From positions 1-63,022 of the forward strand of contig NZ_MUKP01000033.1 in the NCBI RefSeq assembly GCF_002081715.1: 63,022 bases of DNA, given 5' to 3'. The position numbers were made by a program, and so were the translations under genes. Positions within the stretch are counted from its first letter, which is position 1. Each line of letters begins with the position of its first letter. Below the pieces are notes generated by a model. It was given only the letters and a program-made list of their open reading frames with translations, did no database searches and had not been told where the DNA came from. Source of the DNA: Nocardia donostiensis. GTDB taxonomy: Bacteria > Actinomycetota > Actinomycetes > Mycobacteriales > Mycobacteriaceae. Below, in pieces: positions 52,272 to 60,906 of this stretch.

Positions 52272-54572
52272 ATGGCATCACCGACACAGACCGATTCGAG
52301 CCGCACAGAACGGAGCACCACGATGACCACCGCCACCACGCCGCCCACCGGGCAGGTCGAACTGGTGATCGGCGGGATGACCTGCGCTTCCTGCGCCGCT
52401 CGGATCGAAAAGAAGCTGAACAAACTCGACGGCGTGACGGCCACGGTCAACTACGCGACCGAAAAGGCGCGCGTCGACTTCACCGGTGATATCGCGCCCG
52501 ACGATCTGATTGCCACCGTCGAGCAGGCCGGCTACACCGCTGCCCTGCCCGCACCGAAGGTCGAGGCGGCCGCCGCAGAACCGGCCGAGGAGGATCCCAC
52601 CGCCTCGCTGCGCACCCGGTTGCTGGTCTCGCTGGTGCTCACCGTCCCGGTGATCGCGATGGCGATGATCCCGGCCTTGCAGTTCACCAACTGGCAGTGG
52701 CTGTCGCTGACGCTGGCCGCGCCGGTGGTGGTGTGGGGTGCGCTGCCGTTCCATCGGGCAGCGTGGACCAACCTGCGCCACGGTTCCGCCACCATGGACA
52801 CGCTGGTGTCGATGGGCACACTCGCCGCGCTCGGCTGGTCGGTCTATGCCCTGTTCTGGGGCACCGCAGGCACGCCGGGGATGACACACCCGTTCGAATT
52901 CACCATCGCGCGGATGGACGGCACCGGCAACATCTACCTCGAGGCCGCCGCCGGTGTCACCACCTTCATCCTGGCCGGGCGATACTTCGAGGCCAGGTCC
53001 AAGCGCCGGGCCGGGGCCGCGTTGCGGGCGCTGCTCGAGCTGGGCGCCAAGGAGGTCTCGGTGCTGCGCGGCGGCGTCGAACAACGCATTCCAGTGGACC
53101 AGCTCGCCGTCGGCGACCGGTTCGTGGTGCGGCCGGGCGAGAAGATCGCCACCGACGGTGTGATCGTCGAGGGGTCCTCCGCAGTGGACGCCTCCATGCT
53201 GACCGGGGAATCGGTGCCGGTGGAGGTCGGTCCCGATGACACAGTAGTCGGCGCGACCGTCAATGTGGGCGGCCGGATCGTGGTCCGGGCCACCCGCATC
53301 GGCTCCGATACCCAGCTGGCGCAGATGGCGCAGCTGGTCGAGGACGCGCAGACCGGGAAAGCCCAAGCCCAGCGGCTGGCCGATCGCATCTCCGGGATTT
53401 TCGTGCCGGTTGTGATCGCCCTGTCACTGGCCACCCTCGGCTTCTGGCTGGGCACCGGGGGCTCGGTGGCGGCGGCGTTCACCGCGGCGGTAGCGGTGCT
53501 GATCATCGCCTGCCCCTGCGCCCTTGGCCTGGCCACCCCGACCGCGCTGATGGTCGGCACCGGGCGCGGCGCCCAGCTCGGCATCCTCATCAAGGGCCCC
53601 GAAGTGCTGGAATCCACCCGCCGGATCGACACCGTGGTGCTGGACAAAACCGGCACCGTCACCACCGGCAAGATGACCCTGCTCGACGTCATCGCCGCCG
53701 ACGGCGAGGACGAAGACGAGGTGCTGGCGTTGGCCGGGTCGCTGGAGGATTCCTCCGAACACCCGATCGCCCAGGCCATCGCCAAAGGCGCCCGCGAGCA
53801 GATCGGCGAGCTGAAACCGGTCGAGGACTTCGCGAATATCGAAGGCCTCGGAGTCCAAGGTGTGGTCGACGGGCACGCGGTGATCGTGGGCCGGGCTCGG
53901 CTGCTCGCGGACTGGTCGCAGCACCTGGACGCCGACCTCGAACGCGCTATGGCGTCCGCCGAAGCCGAGGGCAAGACCGCGGTTGCGATCAGCTGGGACG
54001 GTAAGGCACGCGGTGTGCTGGTCGTCGCCGATGCGGTGAAGCCGACCTCCGCCGAGGCGATCACCCAGTTGCGTACGCTCGGCCTGACCCCGATCATGCT
54101 GACCGGCGACAACGCCGCCGCCGCCCGCGCGATCGGCGATCAGGTGGGCATCGACGAGGTGATCGCGGAGGTGCTGCCGCAGGACAAGGTCGACACCGTC
54201 AAACGGCTGCAGGACGAGGGCAAAGTGGTCGCCATGATCGGCGACGGCGTCAACGACGCGGCCGCACTGGCCCAGGCGGATCTGGGGCTGGCAATGGGCA
54301 CCGGCACCGATGTCGCGATCGAAGCCAGCGACCTCACCCTGGTGCGCGGCGACCTGCGCGCGGCCGCCGACGCCATCCGCCTCTCCCGGCGTACCCTTGG
54401 CACCATCAAGGGCAACCTGTTCTGGGCGTTCGCCTACAACGTGGCCGCGATCCCGCTGGCCACGGCGGGGCTGTTGAACCCGATGATCGCCGGAGCCGCT
54501 ATGGCGTTCTCCTCGGTGTTCGTGGTCAGCAACAGCCTGCGGTTGCGTAGTTTCCGCTCGACCGCGCAGTAG
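52272..54572 (+). CDS. Copper-exporting P1B-type ATPase (CopA-like)
   Basis: This 766-residue ATPase pumps Cu(I) out of the cytoplasm. One N-terminal metal-binding domain has GMTCASC (Cys38, Cys41). Eight spans follow, with the actuator TGES (LTGESVPVEVG), the transport motif Cys414-Pro-Cys416 in IIACPCALGLATPTALMVG, phosphorylated Asp458 in DKTGT, SEHPIAQAIA, MLTGDN and GDGVND. The last spans carry YN (AFAYNVAAIP) and MAFSSVFVVSNSLRLR, the P1B-1 pattern for Cu(I). GGAGG lies 6 bases before ATG 52272. A strong terminator follows. Confidence 0.95.
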   Translation: MASPTQTDSSRTERSTTMTTATTPPTGQVELVIGGMTCASCAARIEKKLNKLDGVTATVNYATEKARVDFTGDIAPDDLIATVEQAGYTAALPAPKVEAAAAEPAEEDPTASLRTRLLVSLVLTVPVIAMAMIPALQFTNWQWLSLTLAAPVVVWGALPFHRAAWTNLRHGSATMDTLVSMGTLAALGWSVYALFWGTAGTPGMTHPFEFTIARMDGTGNIYLEAAAGVTTFILAGRYFEARSKRRAGAALRALLELGAKEVSVLRGGVEQRIPVDQLAVGDRFVVRPGEKIATDGVIVEGSSAVDASMLTGESVPVEVGPDDTVVGATVNVGGRIVVRATRIGSDTQLAQMAQLVEDAQTGKAQAQRLADRISGIFVPVVIALSLATLGFWLGTGGSVAAAFTAAVAVLIIACPCALGLATPTALMVGTGRGAQLGILIKGPEVLESTRRIDTVVLDKTGTVTTGKMTLLDVIAADGEDEDEVLALAGSLEDSSEHPIAQAIAKGAREQIGELKPVEDFANIEGLGVQGVVDGHAVIVGRARLLADWSQHLDADLERAMASAEAEGKTAVAISWDGKARGVLVVADAVKPTSAEAITQLRTLGLTPIMLTGDNAAAARAIGDQVGIDEVIAEVLPQDKVDTVKRLQDEGKVVAMIGDGVNDAAALAQADLGLAMGTGTDVAIEASDLTLVRGDLRAAADAIRLSRRTLGTIKGNLFWAFAYNVAAIPLATAGLLNPMIAGAAMAFSSVFVVSNSLRLRSFRSTAQ

Positions 54573-54587
54573 CTCGACAGCACAGCA

Positions 54588-54616
54588 GGGGACGGCACCG
54601 AGCAGGTGCCGTCCCC
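54588..54616 (+). terminator. Terminator of the copper operon
   Basis: GGGGACGGCACC (54588-54599) pairs perfectly with GGTGCCGTCCCC (54605-54616) around a 5-base loop and is followed by TTCGTCG, 15 bases after the copA stop. It may also serve the convergent acyltransferase gene. Confidence 0.88.
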
Positions 54617-54655
54617 TTCGTCGTGGGAGCTACCACTGGGATCCGTTCCTGGCCG

Positions 54656-55405
54656 TCACACGCCGCGCGCCGCTTTGGCCTGACGCTGTGCGTATTCCTC
54701 TTTCTCCAGCACGGCTGCTTCCGCCAGAGTCGGGGCGTTGCCGCCGAAACGGGCAGGCACCCACGGTTCGCCCTCCGGCATCGGGTAGCCGTCCTGGGCA
54801 GCGGTGAGCAGTTCGCTCATCCGGGAGCGCAGCGTGCTGGTGAGCTCGTCAGGAGTGCCCGCGGGGGAGATGGGTTCACCGACGCGGATATTGACCGGGA
54901 AGTTGTGCCTGCCCAGCTGACGGCGGAAGCCCTTGGTCCAGACACGGTGGGCGCCCCAGATGGCGAGCGGGACGATCGGGGCGTCGGCTTCCAATGCCAT
55001 CCGCGCCGCACCCGTCTTGAATTCCTTCAACTCGAAGCTGCGACTGATCGTTGCCTCCGGATACACCACAACCAGCTCGCCGTCGCGCAGCGCGGTCACC
55101 GCGCGGCCGTAGGATTCGGCGCCCGCGGAACGGTCGACGCCGATGGCCTTGCAGTGCTTCATCAGGAAGCCGACGATGCCGTGCTCCAGTTCGGCTTTCA
55201 TCATGAACCGGACATTGCGGCCCGATTTGCGGCCGAGGAGACCCACTTCCATGAAATCCAGGTAGGCGGTGTGGTTCACCGCGAGCACCGCCCCGCCGGA
55301 GCGCGGAATATGCTCCTGCCCGGCGATATCGATGCGCAAGCCCTGCGCGAAGATGACGGTGCGAACCAATCCGGTCAGAATGTCGTAAACCGGTTCCCGC
55401 GCCAT
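54656..55405 (-). CDS. PlsC-family acyltransferase
   Basis: This 249-residue protein belongs to the lysophosphatidic acid acyltransferase family, which acylates glycerolipids at the membrane. ATG 55405 follows AGGAG with 6-base spacing. Motifs: NHTAYLD (His45 and Asp50, the catalytic HX4D), the substrate-binding VYPEATISRS block, and PIVPLAIWG. It matches the Rv3814c-Rv3816c group at this place in mycobacteria. The upstream paralogue ends 15 bases before its start, so the two form an operon. Confidence 0.92.
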   Translation of the reverse strand: MAREPVYDILTGLVRTVIFAQGLRIDIAGQEHIPRSGGAVLAVNHTAYLDFMEVGLLGRKSGRNVRFMMKAELEHGIVGFLMKHCKAIGVDRSAGAESYGRAVTALRDGELVVVYPEATISRSFELKEFKTGAARMALEADAPIVPLAIWGAHRVWTKGFRRQLGRHNFPVNIRVGEPISPAGTPDELTSTLRSRMSELLTAAQDGYPMPEGEPWVPARFGGNAPTLAEAAVLEKEEYAQRQAKAARGV

Positions 55406-55420
55406 CGGCAACTCCTGTTA

Positions 55421-56191
55421 CTACTCGCTGGCGGCCGTATCCTTTCCAGCAGCCGGGTTCTTCTTGGCAGCCCTGGCCGCAGCTTCAGCGGCGTCGAGCG
55501 CATCGGCCTCCTCCAGAGTAGGCGCGCTGCCGCCGAGCCGGGCCGGAACCCAGTACGCGTCGGGGGTGTGTACGTAGTTCTGCTGCAGTTCATGCAGCAG
55601 GCGCTGCATGGTGGCGCGCAGTTCGGCGGTGAGTTCGGTGGCCGGCTCGTACGGGTGGATCGGTTCGCCGACGGCGATCGAGATGGGGGTGTTGGTGCGG
55701 CCGAGACGTTTCGGGAAACCTTTCGTCCACACCCGCTGCGCACCCCAGATCACCATCGGGATGATCGGCACCTGCGCCTCGATCGCCATCCGCGCCGCGC
55801 CGGACTTGAGTTCCTTGATCTCGAAACTGCGGCTGATCGTCGCCTCGGGATACACCCCGACCAGCTCACCGCGACGCAGATACTCGACGGCGGCCTTATA
55901 CGATTCCGCGCCCGCGGTGCGATCCACCGGAATATGTTTGAGCGCGCGCATGATCGGCCCGGAAATCTTGTTGTCGAAGACATCCTTCTTGGCCATGAAC
56001 CGGATATAGCGCTTCGGGGTGCGCGCAGGCAGACCCGCATAGGTGAAGTCCATATAGCCGGTGTGGTTGATCGCGATCACAGCACCACCGGCGGCCGGAA
56101 TGTGTTCATCGCCGGTGACGGTGAACTTCAGACCTTCGAGAAAGAAGACGGTTCGGGCCAGGCCGATGATCGTCCGGTAGACGGGTTCCAC
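55421..56191 (-). CDS. PlsC-family acyltransferase
   Basis: This 256-residue paralogue of the next gene starts at GTG 56191, chosen so that the protein begins (V/M)EPVYRTIIGLA in register with the neighbour; the open frame upstream codes for an unrelated-looking Arg/Gly stretch. The catalytic HX4D is His43 to Asp48 in NHTGYMD; PEATISRSFE and PIIPMVIWGAQRVW follow. An Ala/Lys-rich C-terminal tail (about 225-256) is unlike the neighbour. The first gene of the pair, it is divergent from namH. Confidence 0.92.
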   Translation of the reverse strand: MEPVYRTIIGLARTVFFLEGLKFTVTGDEHIPAAGGAVIAINHTGYMDFTYAGLPARTPKRYIRFMAKKDVFDNKISGPIMRALKHIPVDRTAGAESYKAAVEYLRRGELVGVYPEATISRSFEIKELKSGAARMAIEAQVPIIPMVIWGAQRVWTKGFPKRLGRTNTPISIAVGEPIHPYEPATELTAELRATMQRLLHELQQNYVHTPDAYWVPARLGGSAPTLEEADALDAAEAAARAAKKNPAAGKDTAASE

Positions 56192-56581
56192 AGTTTCGCT
56201 AGCGTAGTCGCTGCCCGGCCCGCATCGATACCGTGTCACGGTCCTGCGACCGGCCCGGTATCCTCTGATCTGTAAGGCGTCGCCTGCCACCTGGGGTCCC
56301 ATCGGCACCGGAAGCCCGGTCCCCGCGCCGCCGGCGAACACACCCGGCGCACCCGACCGGCGCCACCGATTTCGCCGACCAGCAGATCACCTCGCAGTGG
56401 ATCCGGCCCGGTTCATAGTGCGGTGCTGGCCCCGGTCACTCTTCCGGTGCGACACAGAACCGGACGTGCGGAGTCGATCGAGGGAGCCGCGGGTTCTGTG
56501 GGGACTGGAGCACAGCACCGGCGACGTCGCGCCCTGACCAACTACTCTTGATGGCCGTCACCGGCCAGGAGGAGCAAGCTC
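56192..56581. other. Divergent intergenic region of plsC and namH
   Basis: No gene is seen in these 390 bases. The site AGGAGG at 56566-56571 belongs to namH. TACTCT near 56542 may be a -10 box, but no good -35 stands before it. Confidence 0.5.
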
Positions 56582-58138
56582 GTGCAGATCACCAGCGTCG
56601 GACACGCCGGGTTCCATATCCGTACCAAAGCCGGTTCGATCCTCTGCGATCCCTGGGTCAACCCCGCCTACTTCGGTTCGTGGTTCCCGTTCCCGGACAA
56701 CTCCGAGCTGGACTGGGACGAACTGGGCAACTGCGACTTCCTGTACGTCTCGCACCTGCACCGTGACCACTTCGACGCAGGCACCCTGACCGACCACGTC
56801 AACAAGAACGCCACCGTGCTGCTGCCGGACTACCCGGTGCCGGACCTGCGCCGTGAACTGGAGAAGCTGGGCTTCACCAAGTTCATCGAAACCGAAGACT
56901 CGGTGAAACAGACCGTCACCGGCCCCGGCGGTGAGCTGGACGTGATGATCATCGCGTTGCGCGCGCCCGCCGACGGCCCGATCGGCGATTCCGGGCTGGT
57001 GGTTTCCGACGGCGAAACCACCTGCTTCAATATGAACGACGCCCGGCCGGTGGATATGGACGTTCTGCACGAGGCGTTCGGTCATGTCGATATCCATCTG
57101 CTGCAGTATTCCGGCGCCATCTGGTATCCGATGGTCTACGACATCCCGGCCCGCACCAAGTCGAACTTCGGTAAGCAGAAACGCCAGCGCGGGATGGACC
57201 GGGCGCGCAGCTATATCGAGCAGGTGGGCGCGACCTGGGTGGTGCCCTCGGCCGGTCCGCCGGTGTTCCTCGACGACGAGCTGCGCTACCTCAACGACGA
57301 CCGCGGTGACGAAGGCAACATCTTTCCCGACCAGATGGTGTTCCTGGAGCAGATGCGCATCCACGGCAACTCCGGCGGCGTCCTGATGATCCCGGGCTCG
57401 GTCGCCGATGTGCGCGGCGCCGAGCTGAAGCTGACCCACCCATTCGATCCCGCCCAGATCTACGACGACAAAGCTGGCTATATCGAGCGGATGGCGCAGC
57501 GGATGGCCCCGGTGCTGGAACGAGAGAAACAGCTGTGGGCGCTGCCGGAAGGCGAGCCGCTGCTGGAGCCGCTCAAGGAGCTGTTCGAGCCGATCATGGC
57601 GCAGAGTGACCTGATCTGCGACGGTATCGGCTACCCGGTGGGGTTGGTGATGGGCACCGAAACCGTGGTGCTGGACTTCCCCGAACGAGTGGTGCGCGCC
57701 CCGATCGAGGGCGAGGGCAAATACCGCTACGGCTTCCGCATCGCACCGGAACTGGTGCGCACCGTGCTCCGCGACCAGGAACCGGACTGGGTGAACACCA
57801 TCTTCCTGTCCACCCGCTTCCAGGCGTGGCGGATCGGCGGCTACAACGAATTCCTCTACACCTTCTTCAAATGCCTCACCGACGAGCGCATCGCCTACGC
57901 CGACGGCTGGTTCGCCGAGGCGCACGACGATTCGGCTTCGGTGCAACTCGACGGCTGGGAAGTGCAGCGGCGGTGCCCGCACCTCAAGGCCGATCTGTCG
58001 AAGTTCGGTGTGGTCGAGGGCGATACGCTCACCTGCAATCTGCACGGCTGGCAGTGGGATCTGGCATCCGGCCGGTGCAAGACCTCGAAGGGCCATGAGC
58101 TGCGCTCTCGCAAGATCGGCGAACAGGTCAGCGGCTGA
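56582..58138 (+). CDS. namH: UDP-N-acetylmuramate hydroxylase NamH (Rieske/metallo-hydrolase fusion)
   Basis: NamH hydroxylates the N-acetyl group of UDP-MurNAc to N-glycolyl, a mark of Mycobacteriales peptidoglycan that aids lysozyme resistance. The protein has 518 residues from GTG 56582, with AGGAGG upstream. The N-terminal metallo-beta-lactamase-like domain has SHLHRDHFD (His58, His60, Asp62, His63) and LLQYSGAIWYP. The C-terminal Rieske domain holds Cys465-x-His467 and Cys485-x2-His488, all four [2Fe-2S] ligands. Domain order and length match Rv3818. Its end overlaps the convergent transporter gene by 11 bases. Confidence 0.93.
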   Translation: MQITSVGHAGFHIRTKAGSILCDPWVNPAYFGSWFPFPDNSELDWDELGNCDFLYVSHLHRDHFDAGTLTDHVNKNATVLLPDYPVPDLRRELEKLGFTKFIETEDSVKQTVTGPGGELDVMIIALRAPADGPIGDSGLVVSDGETTCFNMNDARPVDMDVLHEAFGHVDIHLLQYSGAIWYPMVYDIPARTKSNFGKQKRQRGMDRARSYIEQVGATWVVPSAGPPVFLDDELRYLNDDRGDEGNIFPDQMVFLEQMRIHGNSGGVLMIPGSVADVRGAELKLTHPFDPAQIYDDKAGYIERMAQRMAPVLEREKQLWALPEGEPLLEPLKELFEPIMAQSDLICDGIGYPVGLVMGTETVVLDFPERVVRAPIEGEGKYRYGFRIAPELVRTVLRDQEPDWVNTIFLSTRFQAWRIGGYNEFLYTFFKCLTDERIAYADGWFAEAHDDSASVQLDGWEVQRRCPHLKADLSKFGVVEGDTLTCNLHGWQWDLASGRCKTSKGHELRSRKIGEQVSG

Positions 58139-59093
58139 CCGGTTCGCCGGACCGGGCGGCGGCCACCACCACCGCGACCAGGGTCACGGCACAGCCGAGC
58201 AGCGCCGCCGGAGACAGTCCCGCGCCGGTGGGGGTCAGCCAGTCCAGGAACACCGACGCCAACAGCTGACCCGCCACCGAGGTCAACCCGAGCAGCAGCA
58301 CCCCTATCCAGCGCACCACCAGCACGCCGAGCGCGATGAACGTGACGCCGATGATGCCGCCCACATAGAGCCAGGGTTCGGTGGGAAACTCCGACGGCCA
58401 CCCGGCCCGGGTCAGCACCACCGCTTCGATCAGCACCAGCGCGGCCAGCCCGAGACCGAAGTTGATCAGGGTCGCGGCGATCGGCCCGCCGACCGTACCC
58501 ACCTGTCCGTTGACCGCCTGCTGCCAGGCCAACCCGATCCCGGCCAGCGCGGGTAGCACAATCAGCAGCGACGCGGGCACCTCCCGGATCACTGTCATCG
58601 CGCCGCCCGCTCCCGCAGGCCCGGAACCGCTCGACCCGGCCAGCAGCACCGCCACCACCGCAAGCCCCGCACCGCCCATCCTGCGGGCGGTGACCGGGGT
58701 GCGCCCGCTGGGTCCGAGCCCGAGCCGGTCCACCACCAGACTGCTCACCACCTGTCCGGCCACCACAGCAACGGTGAACGCGGTCACCCCCAGCGCGGCC
58801 ACGGTCAGCCCCTGACTCGCCACGAACGCCGCACCGCACAACCCGCCCAGCAACTGCCATGGCCGCAGCTCACGCGTTGCGACCGACCTGCGGACCTGCC
58901 GCAGCCCCGCCCGTAACCGCCCGCTGACAGCGACCGCAACAAGCAACGCTGCCAACCCGGTCCCGAAACTGATCACCGCGGCCGCGACCCCGTCGTGCAG
59001 CCGCTCCCCCAGCGCCCCGTTGATCCGCGCCTGCACCGCAACCCCCGCGCCGATGGTCAGCCCCAGCCCAAGTCCGACCCGCCGCCACACCAT
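58128..59093 (-). CDS. DMT-superfamily transporter, YdcZ (DUF606) type
   Basis: This 321-residue protein has ten spans in two related halves: 5-150 with GLTIGAGVAVQARINGALG, and 180-315 with LPALAGIGLAWQQAVNGQVG. The repeated QxxxNG motif is typical of the YdcZ/DUF606 family of small-molecule exporters in the drug/metabolite transporter superfamily. The substrate is unknown. Its last 11 bases overlap the convergent end of namH. A new gene unit starts here, unlike the envelope genes to its left. Confidence 0.88.
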   Translation of the reverse strand: MVWRRVGLGLGLTIGAGVAVQARINGALGERLHDGVAAAVISFGTGLAALLVAVAVSGRLRAGLRQVRRSVATRELRPWQLLGGLCGAAFVASQGLTVAALGVTAFTVAVVAGQVVSSLVVDRLGLGPSGRTPVTARRMGGAGLAVVAVLLAGSSGSGPAGAGGAMTVIREVPASLLIVLPALAGIGLAWQQAVNGQVGTVGGPIAATLINFGLGLAALVLIEAVVLTRAGWPSEFPTEPWLYVGGIIGVTFIALGVLVVRWIGVLLLGLTSVAGQLLASVFLDWLTPTGAGLSPAALLGCAVTLVAVVVAAARSGEPVSR

Positions 59094-59132
59094 TCCCGAA
59101 CCCTACCGACGACGGCTGTTGTGCCGGCCTCA

Positions 59133-60797
59133 TCACGCTGGACGACGGTCCGGCAACCACGCCGGGGTCAGCGCGGCGATCACCAGAATCGCTGCCCCGA
59201 GCAGCGCAACCGTCGACGATATCGACAGCCACACCGACGCCAGCGCCACAAATCCGAACACCGCCAGCGACACCACCTCCTCCAGCAGCCCGGATACCGA
59301 GGTCACGGTGGCACGGGCCGGTCCTTCGATAGCGTCCTGCAGCCGAGCCGCGGCGATCACGCCCGCGTTGTACACAATGCCGTAGGACACCCCGATCGCG
59401 GTGAACCCAATCCCGGTGAGCACGTACACCAGCGCGGGCCAGCGCACCGCGAGCCCGGCAACCACCGCACCCGCAATGAACAGCACACCGCCCACCGCGA
59501 GCGCCAGCGACACTGTCTTCGCACGCATTCCCTCGGTGCGTGCCGCGAGCATCGACCCGGCAAGCGACCCGGCCACGGTCACCCCGACCAGCACCGGCAC
59601 CACCGACGTCGCCGCACCGGCCGCCGCGGCGACCAGCGCGAAATACTCGTCGAATGCCGTGATGCCGTACAGCAGCGCACCCAGCACCACACCGTGCCGC
59701 ACCGCGCGTACCCGTATCGCCTCGGCGATACCGGTCCGCAGCATCGCGAGATACCGGGCGACCGGCCGCTCCGTCGCTGCGGGCACCTGCCCATGCTCCT
59801 GCCCCTGCCGGTCGGTAGCTGCCGCCCCGGCGACATCCGGACCGGCGGCGTCATCTCCCGCCGCTGCCGTTCCGACCGACACCACGCCTGCTAGAGACGC
59901 CGAAGCAGTAAGACCGTCCACTACGCCATCAACTGTGGCCTGGGCGCGGTCAGCACCAGTGGCAGCCTCTGCCACCGACCCTTTGGCAGAGCATTCAGTC
60001 GACAGTCCATCAACTCGCACCGATCCGGCGACAGCTGCGGTGATGACAGACGCACCCCCGGTCGCCGAAGCATCCTCGGTCCCGGCCCAGGATCCGGTCG
60101 CCGCATCTGCCCCGCCTTTGCCGGTAGCCCTGACCGCGGCGGTTTTCATGGTTTCCGGAGGCTCTACTGCTGATGTCGGGAACTTCCCCGCCCCATCTCC
60201 TCTGTCAGCCGTCGGTACCGGCTCCTCTTCGAGATCCTCGATCTGGGCGGCCGAGACCGCCTTGGGCGCGGCGGGCAAGGTGGTCGCGATCAGGGTGTGC
60301 CCGATGGCGCAGGCGACGCTGGCCCAGCCGACCAGCTCGTAACCGCCCAGCAGGTACAGGGGTGCGGCCGCGAGAATGGCGACGAAACCGGCGGTTTCGG
60401 TGGCGGCCCTGGTGTAGCCGAGGATGCGCGGATACTCGGTCGCCGCGCCACTGGCGGCGAGTTCGTCGTAGAGCAGGGCTTCGAATGTTCCGGAACTCAA
60501 GGCTCCGGACACGCCCCACAGCATGAACCCGGCGGCGAAACCTGCGTACGACGGCCACACTGTCCACAGGGCGAACGCACCGGTCAGGAGCACACCGCTG
60601 AGGACGAGCAGCAGCCGCCGCGACACGGTATCGGCCCAGGCGCCCGACGGCACCTCCAGCACGAATGCCGTCGCCGACCAGAGCGCCAGCAGTAGCGAGA
60701 TCTGCCCGGTGTCGAGCCCGTGATCAGCGAACAGCAACGCGTACAGCGCGTACAGCGGGATCAGATCGGCGGTGCCTGCGAATAGGACCGCCCGCAC
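59133..60797 (-). CDS. MFS transporter with large low-complexity central insert
   Basis: This 554-residue major-facilitator protein starts with GTG 60797; a stop codon lies in frame not far upstream. The N-terminal six spans (about 3-175) include the MFS signature-like VPSGAWADTVSRRLLLV between spans 2 and 3. The C-terminal six spans run from about 365 to 545. Between them the usual short cytoplasmic loop is replaced by about 165 residues (180-345) rich in Ala, Gly, Thr, Asp and Glu with no recognisable fold. Substrate unknown. The gene ends 40 bases before the start of the YdcZ gene. Confidence 0.87.
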   Translation of the reverse strand: MRAVLFAGTADLIPLYALYALLFADHGLDTGQISLLLALWSATAFVLEVPSGAWADTVSRRLLLVLSGVLLTGAFALWTVWPSYAGFAAGFMLWGVSGALSSGTFEALLYDELAASGAATEYPRILGYTRAATETAGFVAILAAAPLYLLGGYELVGWASVACAIGHTLIATTLPAAPKAVSAAQIEDLEEEPVPTADRGDGAGKFPTSAVEPPETMKTAAVRATGKGGADAATGSWAGTEDASATGGASVITAAVAGSVRVDGLSTECSAKGSVAEAATGADRAQATVDGVVDGLTASASLAGVVSVGTAAAGDDAAGPDVAGAAATDRQGQEHGQVPAATERPVARYLAMLRTGIAEAIRVRAVRHGVVLGALLYGITAFDEYFALVAAAAGAATSVVPVLVGVTVAGSLAGSMLAARTEGMRAKTVSLALAVGGVLFIAGAVVAGLAVRWPALVYVLTGIGFTAIGVSYGIVYNAGVIAAARLQDAIEGPARATVTSVSGLLEEVVSLAVFGFVALASVWLSISSTVALLGAAILVIAALTPAWLPDRRPA

Positions 60798-60906
60798 CGT
60801 CAGAGCGCGGACAGCGGTCCTACCAGAACTGGTTCCGGTTCAACAGCCGTAGATGAGCAAACGCATACGACAAGCATCGGTGCGGTGTCCGCGGGGCGTC
60901 AAGCGA

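Noticed and set aside
54623..56275. Open frame of 550 codons on the plus strand
   Set aside because: It is antisense to two PlsC-type genes with full catalytic motifs and has itself no recognisable feature.
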